Source: Bacteroidota bacterium (GTDB lineage: Bacteria > Bacteroidota > Bacteroidia > Bacteroidales > F082). Taken from it: a stretch of DNA of 64,000 bases. The stretch lies in assembly GCA_014382445.1 (NCBI GenBank), contig JACNJS010000035.1, forward strand, positions 41,648 to 105,647, read 5' to 3'. Shown in pieces: positions 8,922 to 18,074 of this stretch (position 1 is the first letter of the stretch; each line of letters begins with the position of its first letter). The translations under genes and the position numbers were made by a program. The notes under the pieces are model-generated. The model did not search any database, had not been told where the DNA came from, and saw only the letters and a program-made list of their open reading frames with translations.

Positions 8922-11372
8922 TTACTCCACAACTCTGATAACAATACATTTCCCTGCTTTCAAATCAAACCAGAAAATAATTTCGTCATCAACATTTTTT
9001 TGATTTGGAATTAAGCCATTCACAGTTACTGCTTTCGCTTTTGCAACCATTGCGAGATCATTAATATCAGTATTGCTATTATTGGTCAGCCGAATTCTTC
9101 CATCGGGCAATAAGCGATAGTCTATTTCATCTACTGAAATACGATAGTTCAGGAAATCTTCAATCGTACAAACATTCAGCTTACCTTCATCGCGCAGCTG
9201 TGCCATGTTAGCAAGAGCCCGGTTAAAACCCGGTTGGGCAACTATGGTTGAATCAGCATCATAAGTCCACATCCCCTTTTGGGGATCTACCCAGGCAGGG
9301 TATGTATGGTTAATTTCAACGGCTCGATTATCAACAAAGTTTTGTAAATTTTTGGAATTGAAAAAGTAATCCCACAAATAATGTTCTTTTACAAACAAAG
9401 CACTTGTTGTTGGCCAGTGAAACAAATTACCGCTACGGGTAGGATGCTGGTAATAATCGGGCTTTGGAAAGAAGTCGCCATACCCGCTGTAAGGCTTCTC
9501 TAATGATCTGTTAAACTGCCAATCATTATAAGTGTTAAGCTCTTCATAATAAGCGTTATGCAAATAATTCACGCCGTATTTATTCCAAAGGTCGATAGCA
9601 TAATATGGAGAATCTTTTAGTGTACCGTCACAAATCAGGTCTTCACGGTTATTTTGTGGTCCGTTGTTATTACCGTGATCAATCCATGATGGTGAGCCAA
9701 AGTTTTTTTCCATGTACCATAAAGCTTCGTCCAGTCTTCTATGGGTTGTGGTATATTGCTCAGGTGTATGCAGACAAATCTCACTTCCTTTACTATCAAT
9801 TTGAAACAAAAACTCCGCGAACAGCGAATCAGTTAATATTGTGCTTTCCAGGGTTGTAAACACTCCTCCTGATGCATCAAAGTTTGTAATACTGTCGGGA
9901 TTATCGTAAAAAACACTTTTGGTAACCGGGATGTTGAATTTTACAAACCCGCCAGTTGCGCTATCCGGATGACTGATATTTTCCGATCCGAAATAAGTAG
10001 CCCTGTTGGTTCGGATATCGCTATAATCGGCATGCTCAGTCCAAATGTAAGTAGCTTCAAATCCTGAAGGGTTTTTCATAAAACGGGGTATGTTTTTGGT
10101 ATTACTTCCTGCATAAGCTGAGAAAAAATAGTCTCGTTTATCGCCTTTTTTATACCTGCTGTGCGATTGCTCAAGTTTCCAGTCGGTGCTGTCGGGAGCA
10201 AGCGGGAAACGGAAAAAAGGATGGTCGTGTTTCCAATCGAGATTTACGTATAGTCTTGAGTTTTCGGTGTCAAACTGTAGGGATGAAACATTAGGTGTGT
10301 GATAAACTATGAACGAAGTATCGCCTTTGCCTAATTTAATGCCTTGTTTGTCGAGCCAGTATTCCTTTTGAAAACTATTTGAGTGTAGCTGACGGTTAAA
10401 CCTGTAAATTTTATCAGGTTTTTGAGTTACATTAATAACTATTGCTGATCTATCGACATCAATATTTTTTGTAAATTTCTCTACAACATAAAAATCTATT
10501 TGTGGGGAGTTTCTCTTACAATGCATTTCAAGTACAATTTTGTTAAATCCGGTTCTTAGAGAAAACCTCAAAATTGTTAGGCTGTTTTTTGTTCTTACGC
10601 TTTTAATATCAAAATTATTAGCAACGACATTGATTTTTTCTGTAACAAATGCTTCGGCGTAATAAAAAATGGTATTCGTTAAATACTTCTTGTTGTGGTC
10701 GGATATCATTATATTTTTGGTGGCAGTATTGTAGTAAATAGCGTAAAAACCACTATTAAACAAGAGCACTTCTTCCGCTGAGTTTGGTAAGTAGTTAGCA
10801 GGTTTAATTTTAGGAAGATAGGATGTGTTTGCTTTCTCTCGAAAAGTAAATTTTAAATCATCAATTCCTACTTTGTGCATTTTCCCTGTGTTCCACAGAT
10901 ATGCTTTAATGATAGCTGTTGAGGTAATATCCGCCGGGACACTTATTGAGTCGTTAAATCTAAACCACTGGTCTTTTTCTTTTAGTACAGGTGAAAGAGG
11001 TATGCCCATCCAAAAAGTACTTTTCCCATCATTTTCAATTGTAATAACAAATAAGGCATATGCATTTTTCTCATCGCTTTTTACCCAACCCTCTATTTCT
11101 ATTATAGTATTTTGCCCCCTTCTTTCTTCAGGGAAATGCATTTCAATACCCAGTCCGTATGGTTGAAGCGAATCGGTAATCGAAAAATGTGAGCCCGAAT
11201 ATGATAAACCGCTATCTATTGTAGCAGTACCAATCCATATTTTACTATAGGTTGAGGCTTCAAGGTCGTTAGTATAGGTTTGTGAAGATGCGGAATTAAT
11301 TATTGATGTTGCCAGTAACAGGAATAATAATTTGATAAATAAGTAATGAATCCTTAGTTTGCGATAAATCAT
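8922..11372 (-). CDS. Large secreted protein of unknown function, possible carbohydrate-active enzyme
   Basis: 816 residues with a Sec signal peptide (hydrophobic core LFIKLLFLLLATSIINS, likely cut after SASSQ). The first 180 residues look like a jelly-roll carbohydrate-binding region (YSGSHFSI, IEIEGWVKS). The middle is beta-rich. The part around residues 560-740 has PSWIDHGNNNGPQNNRED, an acidic/histidine cluster, then NAYYEELNTYNDW and WVDPQKGMWTYDAD, which suggest a barrel-type hydrolase or deacetylase. I do not recognise the family. There is no T9SS sorting domain. It lies 130 bp upstream of the FkbH operon on the same strand and may be its first gene. Confidence 0.7.
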   Translation of the reverse strand: MIYRKLRIHYLFIKLLFLLLATSIINSASSQTYTNDLEASTYSKIWIGTATIDSGLSYSGSHFSITDSLQPYGLGIEMHFPEERRGQNTIIEIEGWVKSDEKNAYALFVITIENDGKSTFWMGIPLSPVLKEKDQWFRFNDSISVPADITSTAIIKAYLWNTGKMHKVGIDDLKFTFREKANTSYLPKIKPANYLPNSAEEVLLFNSGFYAIYYNTATKNIMISDHNKKYLTNTIFYYAEAFVTEKINVVANNFDIKSVRTKNSLTILRFSLRTGFNKIVLEMHCKRNSPQIDFYVVEKFTKNIDVDRSAIVINVTQKPDKIYRFNRQLHSNSFQKEYWLDKQGIKLGKGDTSFIVYHTPNVSSLQFDTENSRLYVNLDWKHDHPFFRFPLAPDSTDWKLEQSHSRYKKGDKRDYFFSAYAGSNTKNIPRFMKNPSGFEATYIWTEHADYSDIRTNRATYFGSENISHPDSATGGFVKFNIPVTKSVFYDNPDSITNFDASGGVFTTLESTILTDSLFAEFLFQIDSKGSEICLHTPEQYTTTHRRLDEALWYMEKNFGSPSWIDHGNNNGPQNNREDLICDGTLKDSPYYAIDLWNKYGVNYLHNAYYEELNTYNDWQFNRSLEKPYSGYGDFFPKPDYYQHPTRSGNLFHWPTTSALFVKEHYLWDYFFNSKNLQNFVDNRAVEINHTYPAWVDPQKGMWTYDADSTIVAQPGFNRALANMAQLRDEGKLNVCTIEDFLNYRISVDEIDYRLLPDGRIRLTNNSNTDINDLAMVAKAKAVTVNGLIPNQKNVDDEIIFWFDLKAGKCIVIRVVE

Positions 11373-11768
11373 CCTTAGATTTTTTTCGAATTGAGCTTTT
11401 CAGTCGCCTTTATTATTTCAACTTCAAAAATAACTTTTTATAAATCCAAAATTACAGTTTAAGTAATGGATTTTTTTTTGAATTTAAAATTTTGGGGCTC
11501 ACATAACGTTAATTGGATTTCTAAAATTTTCGTTGGACGGTTGTATCTGACTATTATTAATCGGTTATTTTGGCTCCTGCTGTGAAAATAATTTTTAAAT
11601 ATAAACAATTCAGGCGCAACAGCCTATAATACAAAACATTATAAAGATGAAAAATAATTTTGATTTTGACGAAATAATTCAAAAATGATATAATTTTGCA
11701 GCAAATTTTAGTTATCGAATTTATGTTATTATTAATAAAACAAAAACAATTATTTTCTCTTAGTTGAG
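11373..11768. other. Non-coding divergent intergenic region
   Basis: This 396-bp AT-rich gap separates the minus-strand secreted protein from the plus-strand kamA operon. No ORF with coding character is visible on either strand. Apart from the putative kamA promoter near its right end I see no hairpin, repeat or RNA motif. Confidence 0.6.
11665..11698 (+). promoter_or_regulatory. Putative sigma-ABfr promoter of the kamA operon
   Basis: A Bacteroidota -7 element TAATTTTG (11691-11698, consensus TAnnTTTG) lies about 70 bp before the kamA ATG. A TTTG at 11665-11668 could serve as -33, but the 22-bp spacer is longer than the usual 19-20. It is the best match in the gap; no experimental support. 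Confidence 0.4.
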
Positions 11769-13031
11769 ATGAAAACTAAAAAAGCACAATTGTCGATTTC
11801 TTCTTCGTTGTATGAGGATTTTGACGAACCGCCGCCTTTCAGCATTACCTCTGAAAGATTACAAAATGTTATTGAACCTTCCTTTGAATTAAATTATACC
11901 GGATTTGCGGTATCTGATAATTCATTGTCATTCAGGGATCGCAATTTCCCGGGAGTATCTCTTGCCCAATGGACTGATTGGAAATGGCAAATTCGTAATA
12001 GCTATACATCATTTAGTAAGCTTGAGAAGATTATAAATCTTTCTGAAGATGAGAAGGGGTTTAAGGAACAATCGTTAAACCTACCCATCCGGATTACGCC
12101 ATATTATGCAAGTTTACTTGATAAATATGATGAGTTGCAACCCATACGTAAAACTATGATTCCTGTGTTGGATGAGTTGTTAGTTTCGCCTGGTGAAGAA
12201 TCAGACCCACTTAATGAAGAGCACGACAGCCCTGTTCCGTTAATAGTACATCGATACCCTGACAGGGCTCTTCTTCTTGTAACTGGATTTTGTTCCGCGT
12301 TTTGCCGGTATTGTACCCGTTCGCATATGGTTTCGAAAAAGGACAAAATGCATGCCAGTGCTTCTGAAATGGATGGGGCAATAGCTTATATATCTGAACA
12401 TAAAGAGATACGTGACGTGCTAATATCAGGAGGAGATCCTTTAACTTTATCCGATGAAAGGCTTGAGTATATACTCTCAAGATTGAGAGCTATTGAACAT
12501 GTTGAATTTGTCCGTATCGGGACTAAGATACCTGCTGTGTTGCCAATGAGGATTACACCGGCGCTTACACAAATGCTTAAAAAGTATCATCCTGTATTTA
12601 TGAGCCTGCATTTTACACATCCTTCCGAATTAACACCTGAAACCAAAGAGGCTTGTAATCGTCTTGCTGATGCAGGAATCCCACTTGGAAGTCAAACTGT
12701 GTTGATGAAGGGCATAAACAACAGCGTGGAAGTATTTAAAAAACTCACCCATGAGTTACTTAAAGTAAGAGTTCGTCCTTATTACCTGTATCAATGCGAT
12801 CCCATTCCCGGGTCGGCACATTTTAGAACTAAGGTCGAAGACGGACTGGATATTATACGTGGTTTACGAGGTTTTACATCGGGCTATGCAATTCCTCAAT
12901 TTGTTATTGATGCACCAAAAGGAGGAGGAAAAATCCCCTTATTGCCTGACTACTTTGTTGGTAGGGAAAACGGAGATGTCCTACTTCGTAACTATGAAAA
13001 TAAAATCTTTCGATACCCCGATTATACTTAA
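11769..13031 (+). CDS. kamA: KamA-family radical SAM aminomutase (lysine 2,3-aminomutase type)
   Basis: 420 residues. C175-C179-C182 (CSAFCRYC) bind the radical-SAM [4Fe-4S] cluster. DAPKGGGK supplies the PLP lysine (K388). The two aspartates that bind the lysine side-chain amine in clostridial lysine 2,3-aminomutase are both kept: D344 in YQCDPIPG and D381 in FVIDAPKG. The enzyme should therefore convert L-lysine to L-beta-lysine rather than act on glutamate. The N-terminal 90 residues are less conserved. It leads an operon with two ATP-grasp ligases, a GNAT and a GNAT-deacetylase fusion, not the usual lysine fermentation genes, so beta-lysine is probably a building block here. Confidence 0.88.
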   Translation: MKTKKAQLSISSSLYEDFDEPPPFSITSERLQNVIEPSFELNYTGFAVSDNSLSFRDRNFPGVSLAQWTDWKWQIRNSYTSFSKLEKIINLSEDEKGFKEQSLNLPIRITPYYASLLDKYDELQPIRKTMIPVLDELLVSPGEESDPLNEEHDSPVPLIVHRYPDRALLLVTGFCSAFCRYCTRSHMVSKKDKMHASASEMDGAIAYISEHKEIRDVLISGGDPLTLSDERLEYILSRLRAIEHVEFVRIGTKIPAVLPMRITPALTQMLKKYHPVFMSLHFTHPSELTPETKEACNRLADAGIPLGSQTVLMKGINNSVEVFKKLTHELLKVRVRPYYLYQCDPIPGSAHFRTKVEDGLDIIRGLRGFTSGYAIPQFVIDAPKGGGKIPLLPDYFVGRENGDVLLRNYENKIFRYPDYT

Positions 13032-13097
13032 TAATGGAACATTGGGGATGGATTAACCTTCTTTGGACAATATTTAGTTTATTACTAAGAATTTAAA

Positions 13098-14123
13098 ATG
13101 ATAACAATGAAAGTTGGTATAACTTATGATTTGCGTTCCGAATATCTGAAAATGGGGTTTTCTGAAGAGGAAACCGCTGAATTTGATCAGGAAGGTACAA
13201 TAGACGCTATCGAAAGCATATTAAATGAATTAAACTTTCAAACTGAAAGGATAGGCCACATAAAACAATTGGTTGCTCGCCTGTCGAAAGGACACAGATG
13301 GGATCTGGTTTTTAATATTTGTGAAGGAATGTATGGAAATGGCAGGGAAGCTCAGGTGCCGGCCTTGCTTGACGCTTATAATATTCCATATGTGTTTTCT
13401 TCACCACTGGCTCTAACCCTTACTCTTGATAAAGGATTAACCAAAAGGGTAATCAGGGATGCAGGCCTTGCCACACCCGAATTTTATGTTGTAAGTAGTT
13501 TAGTTGATACTGAAAAAATTAATCTCCCTTTTCCTCTCTTTGCAAAGCCTGTTGCTGAAGGTACCGGGAAAGGAATCAACAGCAGTTCTGTTATTAACAA
13601 TTTGGAAGAGCTAAAAAACCAATGTAGTGTCCTGCTATCAGAATTTAATCAGGCAGTACTTGTGGAGAAATACCTCACTGGAAGAGAATTCACGGTTGGA
13701 GTTGTGGGTACCGGTAACCATGCACGTACCGTTGGTACAATGGAAATAGTATTAAAGGAAAATGCCGAAGAGAATGTATATTCGTATGTAAATAAAGAGC
13801 AATGTGAAACGCTTATTGAGTACAAACCCGTATTGGGGATTGAAAAGGATGCCTGCGAAGCGTTAGCCTTGGAGGCTTACAAATTACTGGATTGTGAAGA
13901 TGGCGGACGGGTTGATATTCGCATGGACGAGAATGGTAATCCTAACTTTTTAGAAATTAACCCTTTGGCAGGATTACATCCTGAACATTCCGACTTACCA
14001 ATTCTCTGCCATTTGAATGGAATTCCTTATTTGGAACTTATGAGAATGATCATGAATTCGGCCATAAAGAAGGTAAGGATTAAAACAACGGTTAACGACA
14101 TGAATTTTAAAGCTGAACCATGA
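13098..14123 (+). CDS. ATP-grasp ligase, D-Ala-D-Ala ligase-like (first of pair)
   Basis: 341 residues, with an alternative start three codons later (MKVGITYDLR). N-terminal Ddl-like Rossmann domain (WDLVFNICEGMYGNGREAQVP), then the ATP-grasp fold: FAKPVAEGTGKG lysine strand, VEKYLTGREFTVGV, and the Mg-ATP site GRVDIRMDENGNPNFLEINPLAG. All ATP and metal residues are present, so an acyl-phosphate-dependent carboxylate-amine ligation is expected. It lies 66 bp after kamA and its stop overlaps the next ATP-grasp gene by 4 bp (ATGA). Cell-wall D-Ala ligase is unlikely, because two divergent copies sit in an aminomutase operon. Confidence 0.85.
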   Translation: MITMKVGITYDLRSEYLKMGFSEEETAEFDQEGTIDAIESILNELNFQTERIGHIKQLVARLSKGHRWDLVFNICEGMYGNGREAQVPALLDAYNIPYVFSSPLALTLTLDKGLTKRVIRDAGLATPEFYVVSSLVDTEKINLPFPLFAKPVAEGTGKGINSSSVINNLEELKNQCSVLLSEFNQAVLVEKYLTGREFTVGVVGTGNHARTVGTMEIVLKENAEENVYSYVNKEQCETLIEYKPVLGIEKDACEALALEAYKLLDCEDGGRVDIRMDENGNPNFLEINPLAGLHPEHSDLPILCHLNGIPYLELMRMIMNSAIKKVRIKTTVNDMNFKAEP

Positions 14124-15088
14124 AAAAAGTTGTCATTTTGATAAATGCATTATCACCCACCCCGACAGAAGACGAACTGGATGTGTTGGATGAAGCTGTG
14201 GTCGTTGAAAGAGCGCTTGAGGAATTGGGATGGGAAACAGAACGATTATTTATGGATCTCAATATGGCAGAAACAAGTGAACAATTACTCCTTAAAAAAC
14301 CAACGTTTGTTTTCAATCTGGTTGAAAGCCTTGATAAAGACGGAAAGCTGATTTATTTTGCCCCTTCAATACTGGAGCATTTACAAATTCCGTTTACAGG
14401 TTGCCGTTCCGAAAGCATGTATATCACCAGCAATAAAACCCTCACTAAAAAAATGCTTTTTGCTGCCGGATTGCCAACTCCTCAGCAAATTTGTGATATA
14501 ACCACTGAGAAATTTAATCCATCTTTACATTATATTGCCAAACCGGTTTGGGAAGATGCGTCAGTTGGAATTTCGGATGAGAACATTCTCTCCGGTGACC
14601 TCCAAAAAATTCAGAAGTTTTTAGATAATCATATTGCTTTGAAGTATTTTTTTGAGGAGTTTATTTCCGGTCGTGAATTTAATATCTCAGTATTAGCAGG
14701 CTCAAACGGTCCGGAGGTACTTCCGATTCCGGAAATAGTTTTTGAAAACTTTCCCAAAGGAAAACCAAAAATTATTGGTTACAATGCTAAATGGGATGAG
14801 TCCTCATTTGAATATAATAATACAAACAGGGTTTTTGGGCTTGAAAAATCAGATCCTGAATTAGCTCAAAAGCTTAAACAAATTTGTTTGGACTGCTGGC
14901 ATTTGTTTGGACTTAACGGATATGCACGAGTTGATTTTCGAGTAGATGAAAACGGAAATCCTATGATTCTGGAAATAAATGCAAACCCATGTTTGTCGGC
15001 TGATGCAGGTTTTTATGCTGCCACTCAAGAAGCAGGATATTCGTTTTCAGAAGTTATTAATCGAATTATTGAAGATTCATGGAAATAA
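14120..15088 (+). CDS. ATP-grasp ligase, D-Ala-D-Ala ligase-like (second of pair)
   Basis: 322 residues beginning in the ATGA overlap with the first ligase. The layout is the same but the sequence diverges widely: FVFNLVESLDKDGKL in the N-domain, YIAKPVWEDASVGIS, EEFISGREFNISVL, and ARVDFRVDENGNPMILEINANP for Mg-ATP. N-terminal DELDVLDEAVVVERALEELG resembles other pathway-type Ddl paralogues. The pair may act as two successive ligases or as a heteromer. Its 3' end overlaps the following GNAT gene by 10 bp, so the operon is translationally coupled. Confidence 0.85.
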   Translation: MKKVVILINALSPTPTEDELDVLDEAVVVERALEELGWETERLFMDLNMAETSEQLLLKKPTFVFNLVESLDKDGKLIYFAPSILEHLQIPFTGCRSESMYITSNKTLTKKMLFAAGLPTPQQICDITTEKFNPSLHYIAKPVWEDASVGISDENILSGDLQKIQKFLDNHIALKYFFEEFISGREFNISVLAGSNGPEVLPIPEIVFENFPKGKPKIIGYNAKWDESSFEYNNTNRVFGLEKSDPELAQKLKQICLDCWHLFGLNGYARVDFRVDENGNPMILEINANPCLSADAGFYAATQEAGYSFSEVINRIIEDSWK

Positions 15089-15621
15089 CAAAAATTTGTT
15101 ATCGGAACAAAGTTATTAAGTCCGATTCTGAAACCGTACGTAATATTGTTGCCTCAACCAACTTCTTTAATCCGGAGGAAATTGATATTGCCGTTGAACT
15201 TGTTGACGAATTTCTTTTAAAGGGCCTTGACAGCGGCTATCAATTTATCTTTATGGAAAGCAATAATATTGTACTGGGTTATACATGCTATGGTAAAATT
15301 CCAGGAACTGTAAGTAGTTTCGCAATGTATTGGATTGCAGTACACGACGATTTTAGAAATCGTAGTTTAGGAAAGGTGTTGTTGCAAGAAACCGAAAAAG
15401 AGATTTTTATGCAGGGAGGAACAGGCATTTATGTCGAAACATCATCCCGGGAGCAGTACATTCCCACCCGGGCGTTTTACAAATCGAACGACTATCGGAT
15501 TAAGGCTCGATTTGATGATTATTATGATAAAGGTGACGACCTTGTTTTTTTCGTTAAAAAAAAACTTAGAAATAACAAATGTTCAGAATTCGAAAAATAT
15601 CAAATCCATACTTACAAGTAA
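15079..15621 (+). CDS. GNAT-family N-acetyltransferase
   Basis: 180 residues with a single GNAT fold. FAMYWIAVHDDFRNRSLGKVLLQ contains the acetyl-CoA pyrophosphate loop (R-N-R-S-L-G-K, a variant of R/Q-x-x-G-x-G/A), followed by the beta5 strand GGTGIYVETSSR and ARAFYKSNDYR-like helix (TRAFYKSNDY). Known KamA partners include the beta-lysine N6-acetyltransferase AblB, also a GNAT, so acetylation of beta-lysine or a beta-lysine peptide is a fair inference. It starts 10 bp inside the second ligase and overlaps the next gene by 43 bp. Confidence 0.85.
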   Translation: MEITKICYRNKVIKSDSETVRNIVASTNFFNPEEIDIAVELVDEFLLKGLDSGYQFIFMESNNIVLGYTCYGKIPGTVSSFAMYWIAVHDDFRNRSLGKVLLQETEKEIFMQGGTGIYVETSSREQYIPTRAFYKSNDYRIKARFDDYYDKGDDLVFFVKKKLRNNKCSEFEKYQIHTYK

Positions 15622-17312
15622 ATACAAGGGCTATTCAACAGGTTAAAAACCTAATAGATAAGCAATTTAATGATATTCAGAAAGAAAAAATTGACATTAT
15701 AAGTGATCAGTTAATTGACCCGCTTAAATATCGATTCCACGCAATGCTTTTTGTGGCGGATAATTATAACGAAAATATAAAAGGGTTTGCCCTCCTTTTG
15801 CATATGCCCGATCTGCAGTTTTATTATTTGGATTATATTGCTGTAGTGCCCGGTAAAGGACAGTCGGGTGTAGGAAGTGCATTATACGAAAGGGTTAGGG
15901 AAGAAGTGAGGTCGGTGGATGCAAGTGGGATATTTATGGAATGCCTTCCCGATGATTCGCAACTCAGCCATGACCCGGAAATTCTGAAACAAAATAAAAA
16001 ACGACTTGCTTTTTATGAAAAGTTTAATGCCCGCCCAATAATTAATACCAAATACGAAACCACTGTAAATGAAGGTGATGATGACCCTCCTTATCTGGTA
16101 TATGATAACCTGGGAGGTGATAAAACTATATCGGCTGATTATTTAAAAAAGGTTGTTGAGGCAATTTTATATCGTAAATATGGGGATTATTGCCCCGATA
16201 CTTACATAAGAGAAGTAATAGAGAGTATTAAAGACAATCCGATTAAATTACGACCTTTTAAATATCATAAAAAGAAAAGCGAATTGCAAAAAATTCAATT
16301 CACAGGAAAGCATAATATTTTTCTCTTTGTTAACGATAAACACGACATTCATCATATTAAGGATAGAGGCTATGTGGAAGCTCCCGTTAGAATAAAGCAT
16401 ATATTAAACGAAATTCTTCCACTTGAAATATTTAACCAGCATGAGGCTCAGAAATATCCTGATCATTTTATAACCGATGTTCACGACACTAAATATTTCA
16501 ATTATTTTAAAAACGTAATTCAAAATATTGCTGCCGACAAGTCAGTTTATCCATATGTTTTTCCTATTCGCAATAATGCAAAACCACCAAAGGATCTTAG
16601 TGTCCGTGCGGGGTATTATTGCATTGACACCTTTACGCCACTTAATAAAAATGCATATCTGGCTGCAAGATGGGGAGTTAACTGCGCCCTGACTGCTGCC
16701 GATGCTTTGTTACAGGGAACAAAAGCTGCATATGTACTGACCAGGCCTCCGGGACATCATGCCGAAAAAAGTGTATTTGGCGGGTTTTGCTATTTTAACA
16801 ATAGTGCCATTGCAGCCAACTATCTTACGCGTTATGGAAAGGTTGCAATCCTTGACTTGGATTATCACCATGGTAACGGGCAGCAGCAAATTTTTTATGA
16901 CCGGGCTGATGTTCTAACAATATCAATTCACGGTCATCCAAGTTTTGCTTATCCGTATTTTTCGGGATTTGAGATTGAAAAAGGCGAAGGGGATGGATTG
17001 GGGTACAATGTGAACTTTGCCCTGCCCGAAACAATTACACCGGAGATATATAGTAATACATTACTTAAAGCAATATCTCGATTAAAAAAGTTTAACCCCG
17101 ATTTTCTGATTGTTTCGCTGGGTTTCGATACTTCAAAAGGTGACCCGACAGGTACATGGTCGTTGTTGACCAGTGACTTTTTTAATAATGGCCGTACAAT
17201 TGGTTCACTGGCGCTGCCTACGCTGTTTATGCAGGAAGGAGGATATAAGACTCAAGTATTAGGCAAAAATGCAAAGGCTTTTTTCTCAGGTTTTTATAAT
17301 TATTATAACTAA
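15579..17312 (+). CDS. GNAT acetyltransferase fused to histone-deacetylase-like amidohydrolase
   Basis: 577 residues combining opposing activities. Residues 1 to about 170 form a GNAT domain (YLDYIAVVPGKGQSGVGSALYERV carries the acetyl-CoA loop). Residues about 230-575 form a class II HDAC/acetylpolyamine amidohydrolase domain: active-site His pair H393-H394 in PPGHHAEK, zinc ligands D428, H430 (DLDYHHGNG) and D517 (LGFDTSKGD), and catalytic Tyr556 in QEGGYK. All are present, so the hydrolase should be active. The ATG lies 43 bp upstream of the preceding stop, an unusually long overlap. Likely target: an N-acetylated beta-lysine-containing amide made by the operon. Confidence 0.88.
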   Translation: MFRIRKISNPYLQVNTRAIQQVKNLIDKQFNDIQKEKIDIISDQLIDPLKYRFHAMLFVADNYNENIKGFALLLHMPDLQFYYLDYIAVVPGKGQSGVGSALYERVREEVRSVDASGIFMECLPDDSQLSHDPEILKQNKKRLAFYEKFNARPIINTKYETTVNEGDDDPPYLVYDNLGGDKTISADYLKKVVEAILYRKYGDYCPDTYIREVIESIKDNPIKLRPFKYHKKKSELQKIQFTGKHNIFLFVNDKHDIHHIKDRGYVEAPVRIKHILNEILPLEIFNQHEAQKYPDHFITDVHDTKYFNYFKNVIQNIAADKSVYPYVFPIRNNAKPPKDLSVRAGYYCIDTFTPLNKNAYLAARWGVNCALTAADALLQGTKAAYVLTRPPGHHAEKSVFGGFCYFNNSAIAANYLTRYGKVAILDLDYHHGNGQQQIFYDRADVLTISIHGHPSFAYPYFSGFEIEKGEGDGLGYNVNFALPETITPEIYSNTLLKAISRLKKFNPDFLIVSLGFDTSKGDPTGTWSLLTSDFFNNGRTIGSLALPTLFMQEGGYKTQVLGKNAKAFFSGFYNYYN

Positions 17313-17415
17313 TCAGCGTTTGACATAGCAAACTTTGCGGTTAAATAACTGATATCACTCACATTGAGCACAATACAATTTATTATAGCACACTAATTAG
17401 TTACTAATTATTTAT

Positions 17416-18003
17416 ATGGATTTATCAGCTGATTTTTCTTTTTGGTTCACTTATGTGATTTTGCCATTACTTATATTTTGTTCTCGCGTAATTGATGTTT
17501 CACTGGACACCCTCCGTATAGTGTTTATTTCAAAAGGCAACAAACTGATAGCAACCATTCTGGGGTTTTTTGAGATATTAATATGGTTAATTGCCATTAC
17601 CCGAATAATGCAAAACCTGGATAACATTAGTTGTTTCATTGCCTATGCTGCCGGCTTCGCTACAGGGAACTACGTTGGTTTGATAATTGAACAAAAACTA
17701 GCTCTTGGAATTCAAATGTTTCGGATTATCACGCAAAAAGATGCATCATCGTTAATACTCAGTTTGAGTGAAAGTGGTTATGGAGTTACTTCAATTGAGG
17801 CTTTAGGCAAAAATGGAATAGTCGATGTAATTTATTCAGTTGTGAAACGGAGTGAAAATAGCAAAATAATTGAAATCATTAACAGGTTCAACCCTAATGC
17901 CTTTTATTCGATTGAGGATATCAGGATGGTTAATGAAAACGGCGTAAAACTGAATAAAAAATTTGAATTTTCAGTTCCCCGCTGGTTGCGAAAAGGCCGA
18001 TAA
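17416..18003 (+). CDS. UPF0316 / DUF2179 membrane protein (YebE-like)
   Basis: 195 residues: three N-terminal membrane helices (VILPLLIFCSRVIDVSLDTLRIVF begins the conserved part; then TILGFFEILIWLIAIT and ISCFIAYAAGFATGNYVG) followed by a cytosolic DUF2179 domain of about 80 residues (YGVTSIEALGKNGIVDVIYSVVKR). The RVIDVSLDTLR motif is the family hallmark. DUF2179 is a small alpha/beta domain seen fused to several membrane proteins. Function of the family is unknown. It lies 103 bp after the kamA operon and could be read through from it. Confidence 0.85.
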   Translation: MDLSADFSFWFTYVILPLLIFCSRVIDVSLDTLRIVFISKGNKLIATILGFFEILIWLIAITRIMQNLDNISCFIAYAAGFATGNYVGLIIEQKLALGIQMFRIITQKDASSLILSLSESGYGVTSIEALGKNGIVDVIYSVVKRSENSKIIEIINRFNPNAFYSIEDIRMVNENGVKLNKKFEFSVPRWLRKGR

Positions 18004-18074
18004 ATAATTGGTTAACAATGTTTATTGATGGCTTAGATACATTATAATTCAGTTATCCTAAGTATGCCACGCTT

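Noticed and set aside
10825..11166. 113-codon plus-strand ORF inside the 816-residue secreted protein gene
   Set aside because: It is antisense to a gene with clear signal peptide and coding character; composition is that of a shadow frame.
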